The translations under genes were made by a program, and so were the position numbers. A stretch of DNA of 64,000 nt from Sphagnum compactum (Eukaryota > Bryophyta > Sphagnopsida > Sphagnales): positions 17,790,875 through 17,854,874 of the forward strand of contig OZ234495.1 of assembly GCA_965153455.1 (NCBI GenBank), given 5' to 3'. Shown here piece after piece: positions 26,701-37,669 of this stretch. Under the pieces are notes generated by a model. It made no database searches and was not told the DNA's origin. It saw nothing but the letters and a program-made list of their open reading frames with translations. Each line of letters begins with the position of its first letter. The first letter of the stretch is position 1.

Positions 26701-26758
26701 CACAACGCTGGAAGTTACAAGTTACTCAGGTAAATAAAAGTCGGCCATAGGTAAAAAG

Positions 26759-26921
26759 CCACGTGGATGGCATGTTCAGAAAGCAATACCCATTCCCAAA
26801 TTCCGAGACTGCCCGCTATCAGTACGGTGGGGTTAAAGCTGTTTCACTCTCTGCCCGTTAAAGCTGCCCGCGACCAGGCTCGGGGGTATATAATGCGGGA
26901 GCGAGAGATAGCGTATATAAT
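26759..26921 (+). promoter_or_regulatory. TBP promoter: G-box and two TATA boxes
   Basis: CCACGTGG, a perfect palindromic G-box, lies at 26759-26766. TATATAAT occurs twice, at 26887-26894 and 26914-26921, 27 bp apart, both in GTATATAAT context followed by one base and CG. The first TBP codon is at 27158, so the 5' UTR would be about 200 nt. The G-box is a bZIP/bHLH target in plants. Control of TBP by its own product through these boxes is possible but only inferred. Confidence 0.7.
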
Positions 26922-27153
26922 CCGCGCATTCGCTTGTCTCCTCTGCCGCTGTCTTCGCTCGCTCTCGTGTTCTGAGAGAAGGAGAGAGATTGAAGACAGC
27001 GGCCGCTCAAAGCTTGGCTGAATTTTCAGCTTCAATACAAAGCACAAATCGCATTTTTTCCAAACTTGAAGTTTCTGAATTATTTTCTCAACTCGTTTGT
27101 TGCGGAAGAGGACAGTGGAAAGCAGCGAAAGAAGAACCCTAGTGGGGTTTTGT

Positions 27154-27210
27154 ATGTATGGCAGAGCAGCAGGTGGTGCTGGAGGGCAGTCAGCCAGTGG
27201 ATCTTGCTAA
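27154..27210 (+). other. Overlapping upstream ORF at the TBP start
   Basis: An ATG at 27154, four bases before the TBP ATG (ATGTATGG), opens an 18-codon frame in another phase that ends at TAA 27208-27210. Both ATGs have T at -3. The upstream one has T at +4 and the TBP one G at +4, so leaky scanning would be expected to reach TBP. Confidence 0.6.
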
Positions 27211-30200
27211 GCATCCCTCTGGAATTGTTCCTACTCTTCAGTCAGTCTCCCTTGCCTTTCTGTCGATTTCCCGCTTGTGAAAGGATCGGTTCCTTTGAGT
27301 TAGGGTTTCGTTGGTCTAAGAAGAAGAGAAGAGTGGTGTGGAGAGGGGAGACTGGGGTAGTTTGTTCAAATTTCGTTTGCGGATGATATATCCATTATTT
27401 CCTGTTGTTGCTGTATGACTGAATGTCTATTTGATGACCAGCCATTCAGAAAGTTCAGAGGGGAGCTTGGTCTTCGCTGAAATTTTGCAGCTAGTTTTGT
27501 GTTTGAGGATCAGACGGTGTCTTGGTTGTAGAGAGAGAGAAGAAAGAGATGGATGGTTTGAACTGCATCAGTTTGTATGCCTAGAATCACGACTACTTTT
27601 ATCCTTCAAATCACCTTGATCTGGTCTGCGAGAGATGGCTTACAGGGTGGATTTCACCTCGACTGTGGTGAGGTGAAAGGTTATATGCTCATTCATGTTG
27701 AAAAGGGAAGTTTTCTGACACGATGTTCTCCATTGGCAGGAATATTGTCTCAACTGTGAATATGGATTGTAAGTTGGACTTGAAGACCATAGCCCTGCAT
27801 GCCAGGAATGCTGAATACAACCCCAAGGTAGACTTCTCTTTGTGGCCTTGCTTATGTATTTCCTGCTATATTATGTCTTGTGATTGATAATGAATTTTTC
27901 AGTATTGATTCTTCTCTGCACTCATCCTCTCAGTCTTTAACATTGGCCTCTACCCCCTGCTGGGAACTGATGAAGTTAGTTGGGTCACTCAATATGTGAG
28001 AGCTTGTTGTTACCAATCATGCTGCATTTCTGGTTTTGTTTGATTTCTGGTGTGGAATTTCCTTTTATTTTTTCTGTTTTCTTTTTTAATGTTTGATTTG
28101 TAGTCTCTCCAAACTATCAGGCCATCACAAAAAAATATTGAGAATGACTTCAACTATGAGTGTTGTAGAAGAACAGACATACCCATGACGATGTTGTTTT
28201 GTAGTCAATCTTTCTCTGAGCTCAATGTGCATAGCTTTTGTTTGCTATTCTGATGGTGTCAGCTCCAGTATCCAATTTTCCATTCAAGTTCAAGCTTTTT
28301 TGGCAAAATTCTTTTTGGGCTGCAACTGACATGAGGTTTTTGTGATGGACAGCGTTTTGCAGCTGTGATCATGAGGATAAGGGAACCAAAGACAACTGCC
28401 CTTATTTTTGCATCTGGCAAAATGGTAGGGCAACTATTGTAACAATGAGAAACATATTCTTAGTTTTGAGTGCCAGAGCTGTTAGCAGGGCAATCTGCAG
28501 TACAGGTTTTATCCTTTACTTGGGTTCCTTTCAGCCATAAGTTGCCTGCATTTATAGTGGAAGCAGCCATGACAATGTGACTGAATGCCTGAGTCCATCC
28601 CTTTCTTCTGTCATCCTGGTGACAACCTGCAAGTCTCTTCTTTGGACAGCCTTACCTTTGGAACTATTCTGGGACATAAAATTAAAAGAAAACTTTCCCA
28701 CATGTTCACCTTTTGAGACTCAGCCTTATGCTGCTCAGGGTCAATTTTGGTTATACTGATGTCATCAGAAAATTCCGCTGAAGTCTCTGGAGCTCAAATC
28801 CCACATATCTGATTTGACTTTGTTCTTGATTCTATCTCTGGATGAGTTTTCCCATCTCTATGTACAGACTTGTATAGGGTAAAACTTTACCCATGACCTT
28901 TGCTCCAAGGCTTGAAGTGGCTTGACTAGTTCATAGCACAGCACTCTGCCAATTCTATTTGTATTATGCCAATTCTAGTTGTATTATGGCAAGAGCATGA
29001 CTTAGAGAAGTTATTCAAAAGAAGTGTTTGTCAATGCATTGGGTCTTCTTTGTAGTTTTCTAAGATACTTTCAGATGAATTTTATGGTCCTAAATCTCTT
29101 TCCACCAACCCTGTTTGCTGCTGCCACTGGTGGTGGCAAATGTCAACAGAAAGCAGCATGATGATGTTATCAAGAACTGGATTGTTACCTTCAGACCAAA
29201 TTCTTTGGTTCATAGTTATAGGTGACATCTAGCAATGATGTTCCAGACAGTATCTAGGGAGTAGAGACCTTATGAAGATCCTTGTCTTTACCCTCCTACA
29301 GGTGTGCACAGGGGCTAAGAGTGAGCAGCAATCAAAGCTGGCAGCAAGAAAGGTGTGCACCTTATTTGCTGGTCCTATTTGAGGTGGATTGCATGTGGCA
29401 TAGAGGCTTTGACTAGCTCACCTTTCAGTAGTCAATTTTTCAGACCTCTGAATGGGACAACTTGGGAAGCCAACCAAGTCTCTAATGTCTGCATGCTATG
29501 GATGGTGCAGTATGCTCGCATTATTCAGAAGCTAGGCTTCCCTGCCCAATTCAAGGTATAGTACCAGATTCTTCGTTCTCAATGCTTCAGTAGATGTGGG
29601 GAAGGGAACTATTACAATATGATGATGGTAATGGTGTATTCCTAAAGCCAATGTTAGTGATGTATATAAACTGTTTACAGTTTTGAAAACTGAACTGGTT
29701 TCATCTGACTATGCCGCATTGGCTGCAGGATTTCAAGATCCAAAATATTGTGGGATCATGTGATGCAAGGTTTCCTATCAGATTGGAGGGGCTGGCATAC
29801 GCCCATGGACACTTTTCTAGCGTAAGATTTGGATCTTATTATTATTTGTTTGCCACACTTGAAAGAATCCTGGCGTTGGTGTTTGATTTTTATTAGCAAA
29901 GTGTCAATGAAGTTTCCATCAGAGGTGTTTGAAGTTTGCAAGGGTGCTCTTTAACCTTCACACAAGGTTCCCTTGAGCATGTGGAGAGTTTATCATGTAG
30001 GAGAGAGGTTCTTACAGTCTGCACTCCTGCTGCACCTCATGATGCTGGATTACCATCAGATAGAATGGTATCTGCTATCATATACCCAGGTTGTTGTTAG
30101 AGTGACACATTGGCAATCCTGATTCCTAATGTTTGATTGTGATGCCAATGAAGCATTCTTGGGTCATGCAAAACCCATGTCTTTTTGTCCATTTCAATGT

Positions 30201-30588
30201 CCTACTCCTGAGAATCTGTTGTGGTCTGCAGTATGAACCTGAGTTGTTTCCAGGATTGATCTATAGAATGAAGCAGCCCAAGATTGTATTGCTCATTTTT
30301 GTGTCTGGCAAGATTGTTCTCACTGGTGCAAAGGTATATTTCTTTCCTCATCACATTTTGTTCATCTGTTCTGAGTTTCATTATTTTGTAGTGGGGATTT
30401 GTTTGAGCAGGCTCAGGGTGTGTGATCACTGGGCACAATTTGTTTTTTGCACAGACATACTTTGTCACTGACGTGCTATTGGGCATATTGGGTTGTGTGT
30501 GCTGTTTCAGGTGAGGGATGAGATATATGAGGCTTTTGAAAACATCTACCCTGTGTTGACCGAGTTTAGAAAAGTTCAACAATGGTAA
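27158..30588 (+). CDS. TBP: TATA-binding protein (TBP)
   Basis: Eight exons: 27158-27240, 27740-27827, 28353-28424, 29302-29352, 29511-29555, 29729-29821, 30232-30333, 30511-30588. They join to 203 aa. Intron 1 is phase 2, the others phase 0. After a short plant-type N-terminus ([20 protein letters not shown]) come the two saddle repeats, about 28-112 and 118-203. Signatures include [60 protein letters not shown] and [23 protein letters not shown] is the core factor of TFIID, SL1/TFIB and TFIIIB and is nuclear. Nearly every family-invariant residue I can recall is present. The stop TAA sits inside a strong donor (AATG|GTAAGT), so a further tiny exon or a 3' UTR intron is possible. Confidence 0.95.
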
Positions 30589-31660
30589 GTTTGATTAATT
30601 CTCTGGTTTTTCTGAAATCACTTCTCCATGGACTTGAGATATTTTCATTGTGCTGTCTGAGGGCATATGAAGATTAGGAGCAGCATGTGCTGTTTTTAGT
30701 GGGGTCATTGCCATCCTGTTCACTAAGATTTGACAAAATCTAAGGATTGGAGAGAAAATTTGACTAGTTCTGAATGTGGTCTGGATGTCTGATATGGTGT
30801 AAATCTAGTGAGGTATTATCCAAGAGAGTTGAGGGAATTGTCAGTCATTTGTGACACTTTGTTGCTACTAACCTTTGATTGGTTCATGAAAACAAGAGCA
30901 GTTGTATTGCCCAATTTTTGTCTTTCTTCAGAGGTTTTCACTGTGGAGTGCATGTGGCTCATGTTTGTTGGGCTGGGTGCTGTTTGTATGTGCACAGATT
31001 ATACAGTGTTGATAAAGATGTAACAATGGTTCTTCAGCTGAAACCTTATTCAGCTTAAAGGAAATTGCACTTGAAGGTGAGACTAGTAGCAGACTTGGGC
31101 TTGCCACCTCTGCCATGGACAATTGAACTACAGCAGGTGCAGTGCAGTTTGGTACAGATTGGTACAGTGGACAATTCTTTCACTACCTAGGAGGTCTAGC
31201 TACAGGTTTTATGAAGGTGGCTTTGGCTGATCTGTAACATTTTCTCATTTTTCACTTAGATGGGACCAGAAGAAAAGAGGATAGATAGATGACTAGAGGG
31301 AAAGTAGAGAACTTCAGTTGACTGATTTTTGTGCTGTAAGTGGTCATGGTCCACCAGTACAGTCATGATACACATCTTGCAATTGTACTCCAGCAAATGT
31401 CCTTGGTAAACCAATCTGTCTCTCCATAGAGAATATTTTTTCAATGAAGACTACAATCTTGATCACATGTATTTGCACCAATGTGGTTTCCTTCTCTGCG
31501 TTTTCTTCAACTTGGATTGATTTATAGAACTCTGATCTGGAGTTGTTCAATTGACCTCACAATGTTGTCATTTTGAAAACTCGAATGTTGCTTGGGAATG
31601 CTTGTCCCTTTTGACTTTATGAGGGTTTGCACAATGTGTTGCAGATTGCCGATATTGTTG
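30589..31660. other. Intergenic region downstream of TBP
   Basis: TBP 3' UTR and spacer. Short frames here lack domains. I see nothing further. Confidence 0.55.
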
Positions 31661-32140
31661 TTAAATTGTGCATTTTGTGCTGCAGTTTACAATAGATTTT
31701 GCATATTTTTTTTGTTATGTTTGACTAAATCTTTGCACATACTGTTGTTACATTGTGCATTTTGTGCTGCAGTTTACAATAGATTTTGCATATTTTTTTT
31801 GTTATGTTTGACTAAATCTTTGCACTTACTGTTGTTAAATTATGCATTTTGTGCTGCAGTGCGCAACAGATTTTGCACATATTGTTGTTCCATTGTTTGT
31901 GTAGTCTTGCAGTTTGCAATAGATTGTGCATATGTTGTTACATTTGTGCATTTTGTGTTGCAGCTTGCAATGGATTTTGCATTTATTGTTGTTACATTTG
32001 TGCATTTTGTGTTGCACAATATATTTTGCATCTATTGTTGTTACAGTGTGCATTTTGTGTTGTTTGCAGTAGATTGTGCATATATTGTTGTAATGACGCG
32101 CATTTGGTGTTGCAGTTTGCAATCGATTGGCTGTTCTATT
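31660..32140 (+). repeat. Minisatellite with GCATTTTGTGYTGCAG core
   Basis: The core begins at 31670, 31757, 31844, 31948, 32002, 32050 and 32100. The first three units are 87 bp and nearly identical; the later ones shrink to 48-54 bp. Each unit continues with TTTACAATAGATTTTGCATA or a variant. The array keeps a Cys/Phe-rich plus frame open from ATG 31598 to 32818, which I regard as spurious. Confidence 0.85.
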
Positions 32141-32344
32141 AGGGTGCATTGTGCATCTTGTGCACAATTGGATATGTATTTTGGGGATGCAACATGCAAC
32201 CAGAATGTGTTTCGAAGAGTATCTGATCATGTCCATTGCAAATCAAATGATGATTGTGTGGGATGCAAGAATGGTTATCTGGTTATGGACATTAGAAAGT
32301 TTTCTTCTGTCATGAATGGTGGTGCAATGCTGTTACCAGAGCTG

Positions 32345-32535
32345 TTGCAATGCACCGCAGATTTGATGCAACAAACAAAAGCAAAGCTTCAAAGAGCTGC
32401 TGTTGCATTGCAACACAGACTGATGCAACCAAAAAGCAAAGTTTCTTCAAAGCTCTTGCAAATGTTGCAAGGCTGTTATTACAAGAGCAGTTCGCATTTA
32501 CAACACAGAAGATGCCAACCAAAAGCAAAGCTCCA
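32345..32535 (+). repeat. Three-copy repeat, GATGCAACCAAAAGCAAAG type
   Basis: Segments at about 32348-32392, 32407-32450 and 32493-32532 share a GCA..GCAACACAGA..GATGCAACCAAAAGCAAAGCTTC layout. The array lies between the minisatellite and the prefoldin leader. Confidence 0.7.
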
Positions 32536-32543
32536 ATGCTCTC

Positions 32544-32562
32544 ACCCTAACCCTAACCCTAA
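32544..32562 (+). promoter_or_regulatory. Telomere-like run upstream of prefoldin 2
   Basis: ACCCTAACCCTAACCCTAA is three CCCTAA units, about 315 bp before the prefoldin ATG. Telobox motifs are common near the start of plant housekeeping genes. The unit here is the six-base form, not the seven-base CCCTAAA of most plant telomeres. Confidence 0.55.
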
Positions 32563-32876
32563 TCTTCTGTACTTGTTTGGTTTCTGTTGCTGGCTTTCTT
32601 GCTTCGTTTGCTCCTGTGGTGTCTGGAGCAAGCTTTCGTTGTTGTGCCCGCCCTGGAGCAAGCTTTTTGTTGTTGCGGAAGCAAGCTCTTCCGTTTTTGC
32701 TTTTCCTTTTTTGCAATTGGAGAGTAGCCTGGAGGGAGGGATACATCTGCTTTCTCCTCCTCCTTTGGTTTCTGTGTGTTTTCTTATGCATTTTCTGCTG
32801 CTGTGTTTGCTGCAGTAAGCTCACTGTTTCGAAGATTGTTTCTGTTTCGTAGTGGAGCTTGTGGAAGTGTGTCTCC

Positions 32877-33335
32877 ATGGGAGATACCGTAGGCGATAAG
32901 CCATTGGAGATGATGAACGAGCAAGCCGTGGCGGGGAAATGGAGTGTGATGCGATCAGAGATCAACCAGCTCTACACAAAGCTCAACGAGCTGGATCAGG
33001 AATTGAACGAACATACTCTTGTGATCAACGCTATCCAGCCTCTAGATCCCGCCAGGAAATGTTTTCGCATGATCGGAGGCGTTTTAGTGGAACGAACGGT
33101 GGGAGAAGTGTTGCCTGCGGTGCAACGGAACAGGGATGGACTCCAAGAGGTCATTACCAGGCTCACGGAAGCATTGGAAAAGAAGAAGACAGAATTTGCA
33201 GAGTTTGAAGCCAAGTACAAGATCAAGGTCCGAAGAGGAGATGAGGTTATGTCTAGGGGTGAAGCCCTGAAGCAAGGAGGAGCTTCTTCTTCTTCTTCAC
33301 AAGGAGTTCTTGTTGGTGACGCTTCAAGCACTTAG
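32877..33335 (+). CDS. PFD2: Prefoldin subunit 2
   Basis: A single exon of 152 aa. Prefoldin 2 is a beta-type subunit of the cytosolic hexameric jellyfish-shaped chaperone that passes unfolded actin and tubulin to CCT. N-terminal coiled coil: about 15-50 (WSVMRSEINQLYTKLNELDQ). Beta-hairpin core: HTLVINAIQPLDPARKCFRM then IGGVLVERTVGEVLPAVQRN. C-terminal coiled coil: LQEVITRLTEALEKKKTEFA then FEAKYKIKVR. The Ser-rich tail ending QGVLVGDASST matches the plant family's tail. The ATG has the context CCATGG; the upstream frame uses no ATG. A 5' UTR intron cannot be excluded. The last 87 bases of the gene and its 3' flank are duplicated downstream. Confidence 0.94.
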   Translation: MGDTVGDKPLEMMNEQAVAGKWSVMRSEINQLYTKLNELDQELNEHTLVINAIQPLDPARKCFRMIGGVLVERTVGEVLPAVQRNRDGLQEVITRLTEALEKKKTEFAEFEAKYKIKVRRGDEVMSRGEALKQGGASSSSSQGVLVGDASST

Positions 33336-33750
33336 AGAAAGCCTTCAGGTAAATAGTTCTTTAGGATTTTGTGCTAGGGTTTGGAGACGGAACAAGAATA
33401 CAGGGAGAATGTCTTTAGAATGCCGAGTAATGTAATCGAGCTGCAATTGATGCGATCACTTGGAATGTCTATTGTTCTTCTTTGTCACTATATTGCATTG
33501 AAGACATGTCTAGGGGTGAAGCTCTGAAGCAAGGAGCTTCTTCTTCTTCACAAGGAGTTCTCGTTAATGATGCTTCAAGCTTGTAGAGACAGCCTTCAGG
33601 TATTGTTCTTTTAGGATTTTGTGCAGGGTTTGGAGACTAAAGAAGAATACAATGGTAATGTCTTTTCAATGTGGAAAAATGTAATCAAGCTGCAATTGAT
33701 GCAAGCAGTTGGAATGTCTCTTGTTCTTCTTTGCCACCATATTTCTTCAC
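33251..33750 (+). repeat. Tandem duplication of the prefoldin 2 3' end
   Basis: The unit 33251-33507 (last 85 bases of the coding region, stop and 3' flank) is followed at once by a second copy from 33508 to about 33750, an offset of 257 bp. Copy two still has an open frame from ATG 33506 to TAG 33586, giving 26 residues like the normal tail (MSRGEALKQGASSSSQGVLV and six more). Changes include small deletions in the GGAGCTTCTTCT run. Confidence 0.9.
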
Positions 33751-36700
33751 AAGTTTTAGAAATATTAAATCAGAGAAGCTCTCAATTTTACAAATCAGTA
33801 ATATTCAATCTCTGGATTGTAAATCAGTTAGTCCTAGAATTGACGAGATGAGATGATATTTCTTTCTTGGAGTTTTTCTATTACCATGTTTAGTTACAGA
33901 AGTTCTAAGATCAGGCTTGACTCAATTGCCATAGCCTCACATTGCAATTTGTGGGTATAGGCTTGGAGGCAAGTGTTGCCACTCCACTTTTGTCCATTAT
34001 GCATTCTTCAGGCTGTAATGTCTATAATGTTTGTTTGTTTGGCACATTCGTGTGCTTTAGAGGATATGTCCAGGGTGCACAAGACTGCAATTGCTTCGTT
34101 CTAATGTAGGCCTCCCTATGCCATAGGTTTAGATGCTTGCTTGTACAGAGGCAACCTACCATTGAATGGAGCTTATCCTCACAAGCTTGTTGCAGCTTGA
34201 ACGAGGACACTATGGACTTTTCTTTATCAGCTAATGTTGCTTGAGTGCTAGTCAATGTCATGACTGAATCTTCCCCTTGCATCTGGAAACGCGATAGAAA
34301 CTTATCACAAAGGTTTGGTATAATTGTGCTTACCATTAGATGGATTGGAGACAAATTTCCTTCACCTAGTAAAATATTCATGCACACCAACACCAGAATT
34401 GTACACAGTGGATGGGTAGGTTTCCAGATTTCAGAAGCTTTCCTTCAGGACTGTGAAACAACATCATCACACTGTCAGAGCAGAAACAGTTGATGAAACC
34501 TAGAGAACCAGAATGGATCTTCTTTTCATGCAGTAGCAGTTTTTTCATTCTGTGTTAATTCACCTTGTGCAGTTAATTTCTGATTCCTTTGAAAAGGGTA
34601 GAGGATAGATTCTCCTGAAGTCTGGTTGACTTACATATATATGGGCCTGTTTGTCAAGCCCAGCTAGGGGCCCTTCTTTCCACCTGAGGGCACTACTGAT
34701 GCCAGTATAATTACCAGAGGAGTGTGGTAGGGAAGGATTAAGCAAATCCCCAAGAAAGTTTCTTTGGAGATCACTCCACTTGCAAACTTTTGGTTTTGGA
34801 GTAGGAGGTTCTTACCTATAATGTTCCCTTGTTTTTGCATTTTGCTGGTTCAGAGGGTTTGCCCTTACTGTCAAATGTATTTAGCTAAAGAGCAAAGATG
34901 AGATAAATTCTATGTTCAAAGATTCCTTTGAAATGATGTAAAGGTTTCCTTAACAAAGAGAGATTTATGTTTGGTGCTTCTGCCATTGGAATTTTGAGAA
35001 CTATTTTTCCAAGAGCTTCTTAATCCTGGGTGGAGAGCTTTTCAGAAGCCACTTTGTCCTCAAGATCCTACTCTTAAAAAGTATCGGGGTTTGTTTTTCC
35101 TCTTTCTCTTCAACTTTTCTGGTTTGCTTCATTTTTCTTTGCTCTTTCTTCATTGTTCCCTTTGTTATCTCCTCTCCTTTCTGCTTTGTTGAGCTAGCCA
35201 CCATCATGGTTGAATCTTCTGGTCAGTATGTAGTGCATGATATTGAGCTCCCCCAACTGCTTAGAACTGTAATTAGGCCAATGGAGATACCATTGTGGCT
35301 GGTTAATAGTTAATACCAGTGTTGGGCAGGTGTTTATTTTTAAGAACCCCCAGTTCCGGTTTTAAAACATAAATTGGAATTGTATCTGTTTCAGGTCTAG
35401 TTCAACAGATATATAGAATCTGAAAATTCCACACATAAATAGAATCCACAAATTCAATTCAAACTCATTGTCCTAATGAGTTTTGAGGATCTTCAAAGAG
35501 AGCTCAATTATGCTTTCAAGTTTGACAGAGGTAGCCTGATACCAATGATGTGATCTTTGAAGTTTATGGTTACTTTGAGCTAATTTGACTTGATGCAGAG
35601 GCTCCAAATGGTATGTAAAGCTCATGCATTTTCGATTCTTTTTCAAACATGATTTTGAAACAAAAAAATCCATCTTGCTTTAGCTGATCTTTCAATGTGC
35701 ATACCATATAGGCTAGGGTGAAATTTGGCGTTAAATAATCTTGAAAAGTTTAAAAGGAAATTTTCTGAAAAAAAGATATTGAGTTTTGGACACCTTTTCA
35801 AGTTTTAAAAATGTGACAATTGTGAAAAAAAAAATACAAGAAAATTCACTTGAAACTCCTCCACTAAAAACTCTTTTAACTTCTTTGAACTTGACAGCTA
35901 TATATAGCGAATGTGATAGTTGGGAAGAAGTTAATACATGAATCAACCCAACAAATGGAAAATTTGAATATCTAGTTTATATACATTCGTACCTCAAACA
36001 AACTTCATTAAAATTTTAAGTTTCCATCAACAAAAAATAAAATAAAAAACATCCATAGAAAGAATGAATGACTTTTTAGAAAATAATAAAATTTTGATTT
36101 TCACTGTGCCAAATTTGACCCTCACCTATGATATCATTGACAAAACATGCAAGCATGTTTAATCACAATTTATTTGTCACCATGTTTTAATGTTCAAGAG
36201 TAATAGTCGGTCAATCCATCATGCTTGCTTGTGGCGTTTCAACAAGTCATGAAACCTTAAATGTGAATTTTTTTCCCACTAGTTTATCAGAACAAATGAA
36301 TGAACATCAATGCTTCAAATGTTGAAGTTGCAGTCAACAGCTATCTGCATGCATTAACTTTGAATCTTCTCTAATCACATGGTTGTGGGATTCAATAATT
36401 AGGACTAAAGCTATTAAACTTGAAAACTTTTGGAATGCTCATAATTTAATAATTGAGAGGCGAATTGAAGAGTTATGGATTAACAAGGTTTCTCATATAG
36501 TAGTTTTCAATAAATTGAAAAATGCAAGCATGTAATATGTCGTTAAGTTTCCTATTTTGTTATCATGATTGAAAATCAATTAATCTCAACATTTGTGGCC
36601 ATGATTTTCAAATTTGTGTAGGTAGTTTTCTCACTAATATGATCATTTGGTTCATTAATTTCATATTGAAGCTAAGATCTTATGTATCATCAAGCGCACA

Positions 36701-37669
36701 TTTGCAATCTCCATGGATATGGTTCAGCCCAACAACCAAATTTGCCAAATTTGCACTAAAGATTGATGAGCTCAACAATTATGTAGTGCATTTCCATCTA
36801 TTTTCATTGACAACCTAGTGTTTCCAAAAAATAGAAAATAAAATGGTTGATTAAATATGTGCTTTAACTCTTCATTTTAATTTTGATTCTATTTGTGTCC
36901 TTGAAACTCAAAAAAGTTTATAACTTGTTAATATTTTATTTTCATTGTACTTAAATCTTAGTGCACATTTGAGTTATCTCTACGAAGAATGTTGTTTTTT
37001 CTTTTTCTTTTCTTAATGATGTTCAAGTATCTCTATGTGCAATGGTGAAGTCTGTCATTGTGTTCCAATTTACATTTGAAGTTTGTTGTCAATTCACAAT
37101 GTATCTTCAACGTTTCATTTCACATGTGATAATTGGCAATTATGTAAACTTATTGTTTCATTTGTGGAAATACCTTGAATTCTCACATTGATTATGTTTG
37201 GAAGCACAATTGATGTAGGTGATACTTTGTCAATTTTCTTGCCCACATTTATAACAATTTGTGTATTTGTGTTTAGTTCATGGAGCAAACATTTATATTC
37301 TAAGGTCATATCAAATATAATAAATTCAGATTCACCACCTTTGAACTTTTTGGGCAAACTTGTTTTCAAGAAATTTTGTTGTTTTGATTTCATATACCAA
37401 ATATATCCAACTATTTTGTTAGTGCTACAAAATCATTTCCATTGTTTTATTTTTCATTTTTTTGGGTTGTGTGTATCCATTAAGGAACATCAAAGACAAA
37501 ATATGATATAGAAACAACTTAACATATATAAATTTCCAAGATGGACAACATATAAGTTTGGGTTAACAAAGGTGTATACTATTATGGGAAGGTTTTCAAA
37601 TTGACAATTTGGTCATAGATTTTGGAAACCATCACAAGGACTTGAACATATTGTTCAATTAGATTATAC
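33751..37669. other. Intergenic region, no gene seen
   Basis: AT-rich. Minus-strand frames at 34022-34393 (contains QGEDSVMTLTSTQATLADKE) and 35001-35207 (Lys/Glu-rich, ATG at 35207) are mildly protein-like but unrecognised. The rest shows no structure that I can support. Confidence 0.45.

Noticed and set aside
26767-27021. ATG frame of 84 codons in front of TBP
   Set aside because: It begins before both TATA boxes, so it should not be transcribed as part of TBP, and has no recognisable domain.
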